A stretch of 64,000 bases of DNA from Arcuatula senhousia (Eukaryota > Mollusca > Bivalvia > Mytilida > Mytilidae), in assembly GCA_963971305.1 (NCBI GenBank), contig OZ020306.1, positions 2,224,842 through 2,288,841 of the forward strand, given 5' to 3'. Made by a program: the position numbers and the translations under genes. Below, piece by piece: positions 48,101 to 53,544 of this stretch (position 1 is its first letter; every line of letters starts with the position of its first letter). A model generated the notes under the pieces. It searched no databases and had not been told where the DNA came from. It saw nothing but the letters and a program-made list of their open reading frames with translations.

Positions 48101-48142
48101 AAATCCTGAACTTTATGTGGAGAAACATTACCAGGATGTCAG
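2980..48142 (+). CDS. Membrane adenylyl cyclase (class III), 5' part, five exons, incomplete
   Basis: Adenylyl cyclases make cyclic AMP from ATP at the plasma membrane, downstream of heterotrimeric G proteins. Exons 2980-3195, 34365-34505, 40692-41042, 45374-45523 and 48015-48142 all have GT-AG borders and join in phases 0,0,0,0,2 to give about 329 residues. Residues 73-119 hold an ESIYRSY motif and helix 1. Residues 120-236 hold helices 2-5. Residues 237-286 hold helix 6 and the linker RHTFLEARSMIQVKKKLE. Residues 287-329 hold DELLNCCIPGDVVEEMK and ELYVEKHYQDV, which fit the segment just before the C1 catalytic domain of animal cyclases. The pattern looks closest to vertebrate types 2/4/7 and their invertebrate relatives; the subtype is uncertain. 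No C1 catalytic exon was found before 64000, so the gene continues right. The ATG at 2980 has A at -3 and G at +4. Confidence 0.85.
3455..3849. mobile_element. Palindrome-ended short DNA element with 7-bp target duplication, interrupted by a second element
   Basis: The outer element starts CACAGGGG and ends CCCCTGTG. Its inverted ends match over about 45 bp (3613-3655 against 3804-3842, including CTTGTGTACAGT and an A-rich run). ATTCAAG flanks it at 3455-3461 and 3843-3849. The left end is broken after CACAG by the insertion at 3467-3608 and resumes at 3618. The interior is G-rich, with repeats of gcgggggtag. There is no coding capacity, so it is non-autonomous. Superfamily not assigned; the 7-bp duplication does not fit neatly into a common class. 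Confidence 0.75.
3467..3608. mobile_element. Nested 142-bp MITE with 9-bp target duplication
   Basis: Ends are TAGTCCAAATAATTAGG (3467-3483) and the near-perfect inverse CCTAATTGTTTGGACTA (3592-3608). The 9-bp word CAAGCACAG occurs immediately outside both ends (3458-3466 and 3609-3617) and spans the junction of the outer element, which shows it landed there later. Inside is a perfect 10-bp stem, CGCCTTCCTG with CAGGAAGGCG, near 3522-3546. A 9-bp duplication suggests a Mutator-like class. Confidence 0.8.
3850..4239. other. Intron 1 sequence without a gene
   Basis: AT-rich intronic DNA with short open frames only (longest about 80 codons, no recognisable motif). Nothing supported. Confidence 0.5.
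4240..4510. repeat. Degenerate tandem repeat of a CAATAACAG-TAACA motif
   Basis: The word aataacagataaca and variants recur about eight times at roughly 35-45 bp spacing, ending in a C-run at 4497-4514. Spacing and sequence are irregular, so it is an old array. Confidence 0.6.
4515..7880. other. Intron 1 sequence without a gene
   Basis: About 3.4 kb of AT-rich DNA. Open frames are short (longest 130 codons at 4919-5311) with no recognisable domain and no plausible splice partners. Two near-identical short segments (aagtaagtct..agctaagtataaat) occur around 6867-6950. Nothing else supported. Confidence 0.5.
7881..8450. repeat. Degenerate tandem repeat (gtgacatgttgacctttg motif)
   Basis: Words such as tggtgacatgttgacctt and acattagtgaaatcatggtg recur ten or more times with irregular spacing of about 30-60 bp. 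The apparent open frames on the minus strand here simply read through this array. Confidence 0.6.
8461..8857 (+). repeat. Hairpin-headed interspersed repeat fragment
   Basis: It opens with an inverted pair, GTCTCTCCCA / TTGGGAGAC (8461-8485), followed by cctgtctgtctat and then a degenerate segment containing ctgaaactgctccca and gaaacttggtatgtagc. The same architecture recurs at 8858, 22745, 23400, 26585, 47640 and 48297. Confidence 0.55.
8858..10305 (+). mobile_element. Non-autonomous element with inverted ends and ~182-bp internal tandem repeats
   Basis: The left end carries a hairpin GTCTCGCCTTC..GAAGGCGAAAC (8858-8892). The right end reads GACAGGCGAGACATACTTTAG (about 10270-10290), so GTCTCGCCT and AGGCGAGAC are inverted at the two ends. 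Between them about six to seven copies of a ~182-bp unit begin taagacttttgtgg (8936, 9118, 9299 and on) and carry aggcatctgatat, gtatacagacag and gaccttgacccc. The element at 22745-23345 shares both ends but carries a different internal unit. No transposase frame is present. Confidence 0.65.
10306..10684. other. Intron 1 sequence without a gene
   Basis: AT-rich spacer between the preceding element and the hairpin beside the large transposon. Nothing supported. Confidence 0.5.
10685..10736. repeat. Perfect 16-bp stem hairpin beside the transposon's left end
   Basis: GAAAACAGCCAGCAGC (10685-10700) is the exact reverse complement of GCTGCTGGCTGTTTTC (10721-10736), separated by a 20-bp loop that is itself nearly palindromic (gaccactggtc). 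It lies 42 bp outside the left terminal inverted repeat. Confidence 0.8.
10779..10798 (+). repeat. Left terminal inverted repeat of the large transposon
   Basis: CCCGTAGCAGGAGATTCCGA, identical over 20 bp to the reverse complement of the right end. Identity stops at the next base (A here, G in the right end). TT precedes it at 10777-10778. Confidence 0.9.
10803..11408 (+). repeat. Left subterminal motif block (AGCTCGGA / CTCGGAG)
   Basis: About 25-30 copies of agctcgga, ctcggag and the variant agcttggaaaa in 600 bp, mainly on the + strand. Five consecutive copies of a ~25-bp unit (cctcggagttttgagcttgg) lie around 11185-11310. Dense clusters of a short motif just inside the ends are where CACTA TnpA proteins bind; here that role is inferred. 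Confidence 0.85.
11409..12058 (-). other. Probable 3' untranslated and flanking DNA of the BEN gene
   Basis: Very AT-rich, no open frames. Minus-strand AATAAA signals occur, for example the complement of tttatt at about 11468-11475. A degenerate duplication (aacaataaaaataaataatataaacc and a variant) lies around 11810-11990. Extent of the transcript is not visible. Confidence 0.45.
12059..19911 (-). CDS. BEN-domain protein encoded by the transposon (10 exons, 521 aa)
   Basis: Exons, 5' to 3': 19911-19728, 18749-18649, 18027-17941, 16492-16424, 15928-15852, 15081-14784, 14228-13878, 13373-13263, 12851-12671, 12165-12059. All nine introns are GT-AG and the phases close perfectly over 1566 bases. 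Residues 1-62 form a small module (FAIFLWV.. NIVEP, AVGDKVKAKCPG, GVIGMIG) like the strand-rich N-terminus common in animal BEN proteins. Residues 100-147 are basic (SPKKKTQLKRSKSQ). Residues 148-260 look coiled-coil, with a heptad-like TVSSLKEELNSTKT. Residues about 285-355 are 10-residue repeats TPFQANQTPS. Residues about 435-515 fit a BEN domain (VLLRLLYSDKER, SLSG, ALEHPERLDVIY, WPNVTKTAIKGKL). BEN domains bind DNA in chromatin factors. The likely role is binding the subterminal motifs, as TnpA does; that is inference. The start ATG has G at -3 and +4. Confidence 0.85.
13985..14170 (-). repeat. 30-bp coding tandem repeat inside the BEN gene
   Basis: Six to seven copies of a 30-bp unit around tttgcttggaatggtg in exon 7. 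On the minus strand each encodes TPFQANQTPS or a close variant, giving a low-complexity linker between the coiled-coil and the BEN domain. Period divisible by three keeps the frame. Confidence 0.9.
16860..17460 (-). repeat. Interspersed repeat with three ~172-bp internal copies, in a BEN gene intron
   Basis: The phrase tttcatgaaaatccatcaag recurs at about 17004, 17175 and 17348. The block ends with ggaaggacggacat and ccccccatgtgagggtat, the mirror image of the hairpin-plus-gtccgtcc heads seen elsewhere, so it lies on the minus strand. It sits between BEN exons 4 and 3 and does not disturb splice sites. Confidence 0.55.
19912..22744. other. Divergent inter-gene region of the transposon, left part
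   Basis: No gene seen between the heads of the two transposon genes. Positions 19912-20230, directly upstream of the BEN start, are less AT-rich than their surroundings and contain gcgcgcgc, so a promoter is likely nearby; no TATA box is convincingly placed. Open frames (up to 122 codons) show no recognisable domain. Confidence 0.4.
22745..23345 (+). mobile_element. Non-autonomous element with inverted ends and ~181-bp internal repeats, inside the transposon
   Basis: The head GTCTTGCCTGC..AGCGGGACATAGG and the tail GGCAGGCGAGACATACTTTAG match those at 8858-10305. Inside are three copies of a different ~181-bp unit carrying cctaggttgatgaaac, atgcatatgccccagtag and ccccatcttttgacc (22849, 23031, 23211). 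The 185-codon minus-strand open frame across it is an effect of the repeat. Confidence 0.65.
23398..23640 (+). repeat. Hairpin-headed repeat fragment
   Basis: The head ataccCCGCCACacaaaGTGGCACGG is a hairpin, followed by tccgtgtctgtccgtccgtcc. It runs into ordinary AT-rich sequence. Same structural class as at 8461 and 48297. Confidence 0.55.
24078..24513. repeat. Recent tandem duplication of a 218-bp segment
   Basis: The segment starting aattattgaccattgaagcc at about 24080 is repeated from about 24298 with only a handful of differences, ending in an A-run. Both copies lie upstream of the transposase gene. Near-identity suggests a recent event. Confidence 0.85.
24514..25439 (+). other. Upstream region of the transposase gene
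   Basis: AT-rich with short open frames only. A cag at 25437-25439 preceded by a moderately pyrimidine-rich stretch could be the acceptor of a first coding exon, implying an upstream non-coding exon. The promoter is not identified. Confidence 0.4.
25446..30829 (+). CDS. Zinc-finger Tnp2/DUF4218-type transposase (4 exons, 871 aa)
   Basis: Exons 25446-25581, 26473-26554, 27750-30029 and 30712-30829 have GT-AG borders and join in phases 1, 2, 2 to give 2616 bases with one stop. Residues 19-42 form a C2H2 finger (C19, C24, H37, H42). C214, C217, C227 and C232 suggest a second metal site. The core has LFTDGIPLF (D311), WPVYLLINELPP, WGIWQGCGKPQMNMFLRPLVEDL, ATMDLQARAY (D399), GEYGCLYC and DYMHGILLGILKRLMKLW (D491), which is the Transposase_21/Tnp2 pattern of CACTA elements. 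HNLTHLTKCVRMWGPLWAW and FESFNGEIKKAVHGTG (about 654-669) fit DUF4218. These aspartates are candidates, not proven catalytic residues. It should cut and join the element's ends with a DDE-type mechanism. The frame is intact, arguing for a functional copy. ATG at 25446 or 25449 is the first in the spliced frame. Confidence 0.9.
26585..27540 (+). repeat. Hairpin-headed repeat with an imperfect ~480-bp duplication, in transposase intron 2
   Basis: The head gCCCCTTCTaggaaAGTAGGGG is followed by gtgtctgttcgtc. The segment aaatgtgggtagaaagtcca near 26846 recurs in altered form near 27326 (aaatgtgggaggaaagtcca), together with catgtgtccagagc. No coding content. Confidence 0.5.
27750..30029 (+). CDS. 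Main transposase exon (catalytic core and DUF4218)
   Basis: A single uninterrupted 2280-base exon encodes residues 73-832 of the transposase. It begins after tttttttcttttag and ends CCTCTGAG|GTAAAT. The open frame extends artificially upstream to 27673 through intron sequence, so the ATG there is not the real start. Codon use is clearly less AT-biased than the flanking introns. Confidence 0.92.
30063..30240 (-). mobile_element. Decayed 3' end of a Penelope-like element in transposase intron 3
   Basis: The segment aagcagagagataccaatgc..gaatgtcaaaagtctgaaagggca is a diverged copy of the 3' terminal segment of the Penelope-like element at 53273-53540 and of the fragment at 47041. It is 5'-truncated, as retroelement copies often are, and lies just after the donor at 30030. 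Confidence 0.7.
30830..32577 (+). other. 3' untranslated and flanking DNA of the transposase gene
   Basis: AT-rich, no supported gene. It lies between the transposase stop codon and the right subterminal block. Short minus-strand open frames (up to 92 codons) are unremarkable. Confidence 0.45.
32578..33060 (-). repeat. Right subterminal motif block (TTTCCGAGCT)
   Basis: About 20 copies of tttccgagct and ccgagctagaaaaa at roughly 25-45 bp spacing, the inverted form of the motif in the left block. Several sit as CCGAGCTCGG-like palindromes near 33010-33055. Orientation is mostly inward, as in the left block. Confidence 0.85.
33057..33076 (-). repeat. Right terminal inverted repeat of the large transposon
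   Basis: TCGGAATCTCCTGCTACGGG, the exact complement of the left end over 20 bp. TT follows at 33077-33078, matching TT before the left end. Confidence 0.9.
33077..34364. other. Intron 1 end, with a SINE-like scrap
   Basis: No gene. Positions about 33580-33720 hold gtgcatgttaaagatccctttg and gccactagaaaggccatac, a pattern often seen in mollusc and other invertebrate interspersed repeats. The complement of the first motif recurs at 62388-62410. The remainder is AT-rich up to the splice acceptor at 34363-34364. Confidence 0.45.
34365..34505 (+). CDS. Adenylyl cyclase exon: first membrane helix
   Basis: This exon encodes 47 residues in phase 0 on both sides, after tttttcag and before GTATGG. 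A basic/aromatic pre-membrane stretch (KKFEVLQIESIYRSY) precedes one hydrophobic helix (VIGYLCLAIAISLG...). Animal cyclases have a similar LYxxY-containing stretch just before helix 1. Confidence 0.85.
34506..36811. other. Intron 2 sequence without a gene
   Basis: About 2.3 kb of AT-rich DNA with no open frame of note and no clear repeat. Nothing supported. Confidence 0.5.
36825..37105 (+). mobile_element. tRNA-derived SINE with 13-bp target duplication
   Basis: TAGTATCATTGGT flanks the element exactly at 36812-36824 and 37106-37118. The head has RNA polymerase III promoter boxes: A box TGGTCGAGTGG (36836-36846) and B box GTTCGAGTCCC (36919-36929). The spacing between the boxes is longer than in a simple tRNA, and the region as a whole does not fold as one. 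The tail holds ttcggtttcctccacca, aaactgactgccc and an ACACAC run. The central part resembles a conserved SINE domain seen in molluscs (possibly Nin-DC), which I cannot confirm without alignment. A perfect target duplication implies a fairly recent insertion. Confidence 0.88.
37149..40481. repeat. 45-bp satellite, about 74 copies, in cyclase intron 2
   Basis: A 45-bp unit (gtaaaacataaaaccc followed by a variable atggacc/ttggccg core and tcttgttctgtgtaatatt) repeats with few substitutions across about 3.3 kb. Variants recur in order: cccataaacc at 39149 and 39689 (540 bp apart) and catggatct at 39375 and 39960 (585 bp), showing block duplication. One 1-bp loss at about 38850 shifts phase. Since 45 is divisible by three, very long frames stay open on both strands (15-residue peptide repeats). 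These are not called as genes. Confidence 0.95.
40494..40676. repeat. Short interspersed repeat with tagcactgtggta motifs
   Basis: The word atagcactgtggta recurs four times, the last in inverted form (taccacagtgctata), and ctccccagaa at the left mirrors the cctagggagaac at the right. It is a compact palindromic repeat just upstream of the acceptor of the cyclase exon at 40692. Confidence 0.6.
40692..41042 (+). CDS. Adenylyl cyclase exon: membrane helices 2-5
   Basis: This exon encodes 117 residues, phase 0 on both sides, after a ctttttttcag acceptor and ending AATGAG|GTGAGT. Four hydrophobic helices are visible, around VLVLGQVALVTVLLCVL, VAIWIISLLISNIYFLF, VAVIFFVIFMCHVMLPL and ICFGGLSLVIQL. 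The last 60-odd bases and the donor are copied in tandem downstream (see 41043-41800). Confidence 0.9.
41043..41800 (+). repeat. ~104-bp tandem array copying the end of a cyclase exon and its splice donor
   Basis: Seven further copies of the last ~65 bases of the 40692-41042 exon plus about 40 bases of intron follow the exon. GAG|GTGAGTAAT donors occur at 41040, 41144, 41248, 41352, 41456, 41561, 41666 and 41771, spaced 104-105 bp. The copies keep strong donors. Most carry gatacag|ttgacaac where the exon has gatacaattgacaac, creating a possible AG acceptor that would bound an in-frame 48-base mini-exon. The polypyrimidine context is weak, so use of these sites is unproven. Confidence 0.85.
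41801..42675. other. Intron 3 sequence without a gene
   Basis: AT-rich intronic DNA, nothing supported. Confidence 0.5.
42676..43615. repeat. 33-bp tandem repeat (tttggtttagacaggttttt), about 28 copies
   Basis: The unit is tttggtttagacaggttttt followed by ggtttatttagtg. It is well conserved at 42970-43500 and more degenerate at both sides (gttcagttcagacagg variants). A sub-block with ttttacgtg and agggttaatggtttaggc is duplicated (43200-43320 and 43380-43460). A 69-codon plus-strand frame is an effect of the period. Confidence 0.9.
43616..45373. other. Intron 3 right part, with old repeat scraps
   Basis: No gene. On the minus strand, about 44255-44120 carries gaaatgtctgttccaagtcagg, which matches gaaatgcctgtaccaagtcagg near 58458 and is probably Penelope-element debris. 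Positions 44370-44530 (gcagatccagaaattttg..ggggggccactctg) resemble a repeat seen again at 63270-63370. The rest is AT-rich. Confidence 0.45.
45374..45523 (+). CDS. Adenylyl cyclase exon: helix 6 and cytosolic linker
   Basis: This exon encodes 50 residues, phase 0, after ttatctttcag and before GTAAGTC. Helix 6 (LVSNFVILLSANLMGV) is followed by GHKYLTDLHHRHTFLEAR and a charged KVKKKLEWEN-type helix. This matches the membrane-to-C1 transition of animal adenylyl cyclases. Confidence 0.9.
45524..46037. other. Intron 4 left part without a gene
   Basis: AT-rich. A short imperfect repeat of gaaagaa(g/a)caggaact occurs at about 45940 and 46008, and ggacatttatgtccc / ggacatatttgtccctcc near 45790-45880. 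Nothing else supported. Confidence 0.4.
46038..46204 (+). mobile_element. Decayed Penelope-like 3' end, plus strand
   Basis: The series ctgagttcattctc, tttctgtgttgtctgttt, ttggtctttgcc and attggtatacttct follows the order of the minus-strand 3' end of the element at 53273-53461, with heavy divergence. It is therefore an old copy in the opposite orientation. Confidence 0.6.
46205..46992. other. Intron 4 middle part without a gene
   Basis: AT-rich; open frames up to 93 codons without recognisable content. Nothing supported. Confidence 0.45.
46993..47230 (-). mobile_element. 5'-truncated Penelope-like 3' end with a short duplicated flank
   Basis: Positions 47045-47230 are about 90% like 53277-53461 by eye (accaatggggcatccgaatg, gtccgaaagggcagagac, gaactccagtcgaaacaaga). 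Just beyond its 3' end, ataggcctacatatagagaa occurs twice in tandem (about 46993-47042), which could be a target-site effect or a chance duplication. Confidence 0.8.
47205..47555. repeat. Tandem duplication of a 175-bp segment
   Basis: The segment from gtgaactcaggtgctccaga (47205) to ttattttgatg is repeated from 47380 almost unchanged. It joins the end of the Penelope fragment to adjacent sequence, so the duplication happened after that insertion. Confidence 0.9.
47640..48000 (+). repeat. Hairpin-headed interspersed repeat fragment
   Basis: The head cCCCACtttgatGTGGAGACATA is followed by tgtctgtctgtttgtcc and gtccgtcacaaag, then two related segments (aatcttctgaaattaatgaa near 47725 and aactcctctgaaactaatga near 47890, about 165 bp apart). 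It ends near the splice acceptor of the 48015 exon. Confidence 0.6.
48015..48142 (+). CDS. Adenylyl cyclase exon: start of the C1 region
   Basis: This exon encodes 42 residues plus two bases (phase 2), after gattacag and before GTAAAC. The peptide DELLNCCIPGDVVEEMK corresponds to the conserved 'xxLLxSxxPxxxxxEMK' segment, and ELYVEKHYQDV to the 'xxYVxxHxxVS' segment that leads into the first catalytic aspartate motif. The next exon, not seen here, should start with one base and then the SILYADIVGFT-type motif. Confidence 0.9.
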
Positions 48143-48296
48143 GTAAACTTATTCAATAAATTCTGAACTTAATGTTGAAAAACATGTCAGGTAAAATAGC
48201 TGCACTTATCAAGATAAATCCTGAACTTCATTGTACTGATACATTAGTAGGATTTTAGACGTTTATCAGGTTATTGTATAATCATGAACTTTATTG

Positions 48297-49015
48297 TCCC
48301 CCGCCGCAACGCGGAGCGGGGACTTGGAAATGCCGGTGTCCGTCCGTGCGTCCGTCACACTTTTTTTCGTAACACTTTTCTCAGTAACTACTAATCCTAG
48401 GGTTCTGAAATTTTGTATGCAGACTCCTATAGGGGTCCCCTAAGGTGTAAGGGATTTTCAGGTCAGTCTGACATCTACTTCCTGTTTAACGACTTAGTCA
48501 TTTTTCCTCCCATAGGCTCAATGGTAAATTTTTCGTAACACTTTTTTTCAGTAACTACTAATCCTAGGGTTCTGAAATTTTGTATGCAGACTCCTATAGG
48601 GGTCCCCCAAGGTGTAAATGATTTTCAGGTCAGTCTGACATCTACTTCCTGTTTAACGACTTAGTCATTTTTTCTCCCATAGGCTCAATGGTAAATTTTT
48701 CGTAACACTTTTCTCAGTAACTACTAATCCTAGTGTTCTGAAATTTTGTATGCAGACTCCTATAGGGGTCCCCTAAGGTGTAAGTGATTTTCAGGTCAGT
48801 CTGACATCTACTTCCTGTTTAACGACTTAGTCATTTTTTCTCCCATAGGCTCAATGGTAAATTTTTCGTAACACTTTTCTTAGAAACTACCGGTAATCAG
48901 GGTACAATTTTAAGAAATTCAACAATTTCTATCTTATAACACATTATTATTGGAGTTATGCCCCTTCAACAATATAACGTTCAACGGGCGGGGGACCTGG
49001 AATCTGTTCTTGTTT
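48297..49015 (+). mobile_element. Non-autonomous element with GTCCCCC ends and ~165-bp internal repeats
   Basis: The head GTCCCCCGCCGC..GCGGAGCGGGGAC is a hairpin, and the right end reads cgggcGGGGGACctgg, so GTCCCC and GGGGAC are inverted at the ends. About three to four copies of a ~165-bp unit (cgtaacacttttctcagtaac, gcagactcctataggggtcc, ctacttcctgtttaacgac) begin near 48369, 48533 and 48701. No coding frame. Confidence 0.65.
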
Positions 49016-50763
49016 CTAAAAGTGTTCCCATGATTATAAAAATCAAAGTAGAATAGTCCTGAAAAGTTCAGGCCAATACTGTGCTTGAGAAGGTACTTTA
49101 ATGTGTCATTTATCTTGTATAGTCATACAGATATGGCCTAGTTGATGTAAGGAGGTTGCTTTGAGAAATGTTTACCAAACTATGGAACTTAATTTATATT
49201 TATGAAAGAAAAATGTGTAATTAATTTTAGGCAGATATCCAAATTGCTAGAGATGACAAAAATATAAGAAAAAATAGTATATTATATTACTCAGAATGCT
49301 AGGAGCCAGTATAATGACTTGGAATCTTTATCTGATTGCTCCATTATCTTCTTATGATTGCAGATGAAATGATTTTTCCCAGAAATCCCCTAACTATGTC
49401 ATTACCCTTCTTATCCTGACTGAATAGAGATTCAATAAGTCTTCCTGGCTGTCCGTCAATATATAAATAGTTTATGTTTGAATGATGATATATTTGATCT
49501 CATCTGCGACCCTTTCATAATATTTCATAGAAAATGGCAACAGAAACTAAACAAATGTTTGCTATAGAACTCAATACAATGATTAAATAGATTGTGATAT
49601 AATTCATCAAACACTTTCTACAGATCGGTGATGGTTATGATATATTTAGTTTGAAGCCGACATTCCTTGGCATGCTGATATTGACATAGATATAATGGGA
49701 AACTGCAATTTCCAGGTGGAAAACTATTATAAAATCATTTGTTTTGATCAAAATTAAACATGGAAAACTTCACATCAGAAGCATTATAATGTCCTGCAGA
49801 AATTATTATTGATTTATGTTATTCATATTTTATAAAGAAGTCTTAATATGATAAAAGTTAAGAGTACATTTCAAGGTTTTTGATGTTTATATATGTCATA
49901 TAAAGTGCAAGTAGGCTAATGATAGCTAGCAATTAGGTGGATTCATTTTTCAACCTTTGTTATTTTGTCTAATTTGAAAAGTACAGTCCGCAATTTTTTA
50001 AAATCTATTTTTTTGGCACGAAAAGTACAGTCCGCAATTTGTGAAAAGCTATTTTTTGCCAACATCACAGAAGGACTAAGGTTCTTCATTATGTCACATA
50101 GTTTGTGACAAAAGTCAGGAAGGGTCTCAACCAATTGTTTTTATCCCTTGATGTATTAGCTTTAAGCTTTGAAAACTTTTTTACTTGTTTTTATTTGTTT
50201 TCCCTTCTTCTTAAGAATACTAAACCAAAAAAAAAAAAAAAATATTCAACCTCTTTAATTCAGACATATTTACATCAGGTTGTTTACATACTTTTCTCAG
50301 ATTTAATAACTTGCATCCCCCACATCTGTTTATATTTACAAGAAGTATTCATTCAGGTATTCTGTTGGTCTTAATATAGACATAAGACAACAGACTTTAA
50401 TTAAATTTCACTGCCAATTGGTTCTATTCTGGATACAACATGTGAAACAAACTCAATTACCCCCCTTCCTGATGAATGTTTCATCATCCCTTGTCAAGTC
50501 ACAGATACTACATCTTAATTATTTATATGCAATGTTAAAATTCTGTCCAATTATCAAATGTTTCTGATATTTCGAAGACATTACTGTAAAAAATGCATTT
50601 TTTTAATTCAATTTGAAGACAGAATTGTACCCATTTGTATTGAAGAGTGAAAAGACATTTAATTGTTTCAGTTAAAAAAGGAAGAGAAACAATTAATGAT
50701 TTGAACTTAAAATTAATGACAGTTAAAATATAAAAAAAAAATGTAAAAAGATTATGTTGCTTA
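49016..50763. other. Intron 5 sequence without a gene
   Basis: About 1.7 kb, AT-rich, open frames up to 89 codons without recognisable content. A short duplicated phrase (aaaagtacagtccgcaattt) occurs at about 49978 and 50021. Confidence 0.5.
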
Positions 50764-52745
50764 GGATTTGTCAGGTCCAGTGAGTAAATGTAGTATTTGT
50801 CAGGTCCAGTGAGTAAATGAAGAATTGTCAGGTCCAGCGAGTAAATGTAGGATTTGTCATGTCCAGTGAGTAAATGTAGGATTTGTCAGGTCCAGTGAAT
50901 AAATGTAGGATTTGAGAGATTCAGTGAGAAAATGTAAGATTTTTCATGTCCAGTGAGTAAATATAGGATTTGTCAGGTCCAGTGAGTAAATGTAGGATTT
51001 GTCAGGTCCAGTGAGTAAATGTAGGATTTGTCAGGTCCAGTGAGTAAATGTAAGATTTGTCATGTCCAGTGAGTAAATATAGGATTTGTCAGGTCCAGTG
51101 AATAAATGTAGGATTTGTCATGTCCAGTGAGTAGATGAAGGATTGTCAGGTCCAGTGAGTAAATGTAAGATTTGTCATGTCCAGTGAGTAAATATAGGAT
51201 TTGTCAGGTCCAGTGAGTAAATGTGGGATTTGAGAGATCCAGTGAGAAAATGTAAGATTTTTCATGTCCAGTGAGTAAATATAGGATTTGTCAGGTCCAG
51301 TGAGTAAATATAGGATTTGTCATGTCCAGTGAGTAAATATAGGATTTGTCAGGTCCAGTGAGTAAATGTAGGATTTGAGAGATTCAGTGAGAAAATGTAA
51401 GATTTTTCATGTCCAGTGAGTAAATATAGGATTTGTCAGGTCCAGTGAGTAAATATAGGATTTGTCAGGTCCAGTGAGTAAATATAGGATTTGTCAGGTC
51501 CAGTGAGTAAATGTAGGATTTGTCAGGTCCAGTGAATAAATGTAGGATTTGTCATGTCCAGTGAGTAAATGTAGGATTTGTCAGGTCCAGTGAGTAAATG
51601 TAAGATTTGTCATGTCCAGTGAGTAAATATAGGATTTGTCAGGTCCAGTGAATAAATGTAGGATTTGTCATGTCCAGTGAGTAGATGAAGGATTGTCAGG
51701 TCCAGTGAGTAAATGTAAGATTTGTCATGTCCAGTGAGTAAATATGGGATTTGTCAGGTCCAGTGAGTAAATGTTGGATTTGAGAGATCCAGTGAGAAAA
51801 TGTAAGATTTTTCATGTCCAGTGAGTAAATATAGGATTTGTCAGGTCCAGTGAGTAAATGTAGGATTTGTCAGGTCCAGTGAGTAAATGTAAGATTTGTC
51901 ATGTCCAGTGAGTAAATGTAGGATTTGTCAGGTCCAGTGAATAAATGTAGGATTTGTCATGTCCAGTGAGTAAATATAGGATTTGTCAGGTCCAGTGAGT
52001 AAATGTAGGATTTGTCAGGTCCAGTGAGTAAATGTAAGATTTTTCATGTCCAGTGAGTAAATATAGGATTTGTCAGGTCCAGTGAGTAAATGTAGGATTT
52101 GTCAGGTCCAGTGAGTAAATGTAAGATTTGTCATGTCCAGTGAGTAAATATAGGATTTGTCAGGTCCAGTGAATAAATGTAGGATTTGTCATGTCCAGTG
52201 AGTAGATGAAGGATTGTCAGGTCCAGTGAGTAAATGTAAGATTTGTCATGTCCAGTGAGTAAATATAGGATTTGTCAGGTCCAGTGAATAAATGTAGGAT
52301 TTGTCAGGTCCAGTGAGTAAATGAAGGATTGTCAGGTCCAGCGAGTAAATGTAGGATTTGTCATGTCCAGTGAGTAAATGTAGGATTTGTCAGGTCCAGT
52401 GAATAAATGTAGGATTTGAGAGATTCAGTGAGAAAATGTAAGATTTTTCATGTCCAGTGAGTAAATATAGGATTTGTCAGGTCCAGTGAGTAAATGTGGG
52501 ATTTGAGAGATCCAGTGAGAAAATGTAAGATTTTTCATGTCCAGTGAGTAAATATAGGATTTGTCAGGTCCAGTGAGTAAATGTAGGATTTGTCAGGTCC
52601 AGTGAGTAAATGTAAGATTTGTCAGGTCCAGTGAATAAATGTAGGATTTGTCATGTCCAGTGAGTAAATGTAGGATTTGTCAGGTCCAGTTAGTAAATGT
52701 AAGATTTGTCACTGAGTAAATGCAGGATTTTTCAGGTCCAGTGAG
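50764..52745. repeat. 29-bp satellite (tccagtgagtaaatg), about 68 copies
   Basis: The unit is roughly gtcaggtccagtgagtaaat plus gtaggattt, with frequent variants catgtcc, ggtccagtgaataaa and gagagatccagtgagaaaatg. Variants recur in order, so blocks of units were duplicated. The period is not divisible by three and no long frame is open, in contrast to the 45- and 57-bp arrays. Confidence 0.95.
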
Positions 52746-53272
52746 TAAATGTTGGGTTTTTCTGATCCAGTGAGAACATTGAGTAAATGTCATCATAAGG
52801 TTTTATTTAGAACATAATGTTTTAGCTTGAAACAACAAGCAGGCAACTATCAGCTCCATTGTAAGAATTTAATGTCTTTGAGGATGGAAGACACAAAGGA
52901 AGGCATTAACTAATTAGCTTATCTGACCAGTCTACTTTTAAAGCCTGTTTTATTGGCAACTCAGCAGCTAAGTGACTTTTATGTCTTGACGATAAATCTT
53001 TATCTGTGGTGTTTCCAATTTTCCATTGTATACATGTAACTTGTAATGACTTGCCGGAACAAAAGTTGTTTTCTGTCTTTTTGTTGGTTTATCTGATTAT
53101 CCAGCCACAAGTTTACCTTTAAATTGAAACTGTTTTTTGTTTTTTTTTGGAAATTGCAATAAAGTATTTACAGCTCCTACAAAGATGCATGGGCTACACA
53201 GGGTCATCGTTTTATGGAGCAAAGTTTTGGGAGTCCTTTTTTGCAGTACCTCAAGGTATTGAAAGAAGCAGA
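52746..53272. other. Intron 5 sequence between satellite and Penelope element
   Basis: AT-rich, nothing supported. Confidence 0.5.
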
Positions 53273-53544
53273 GGTACCAATGGGGTATCCGAATGTCAAA
53301 AGTCCGAAAGGGCAGAGACTAAACCAGTAAACACAAACAAGAACGGGACAAAAACAGACAACACGTAAAACATGGAAACACAAAACAACTGAATATCAAT
53401 CAACAACGCGAACTCCAGTCGAAACAAGAGTGAACTCAGGTGCTCCGGAAGAGTAAGCAGTTCCTGCCTGCTATAGCACACCCGTCGCGTTGCCAATAGT
53501 CCATTCAGCGTGTCAAATCCAGTAAAGGAAGACAAAACAACACA

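Noticed and set aside
50764..52745. Direct 29-bp repeats resembling a CRISPR array
   Set aside because: Repeats are contiguous with no spacers, there are no cas genes, and the context is an animal intron.
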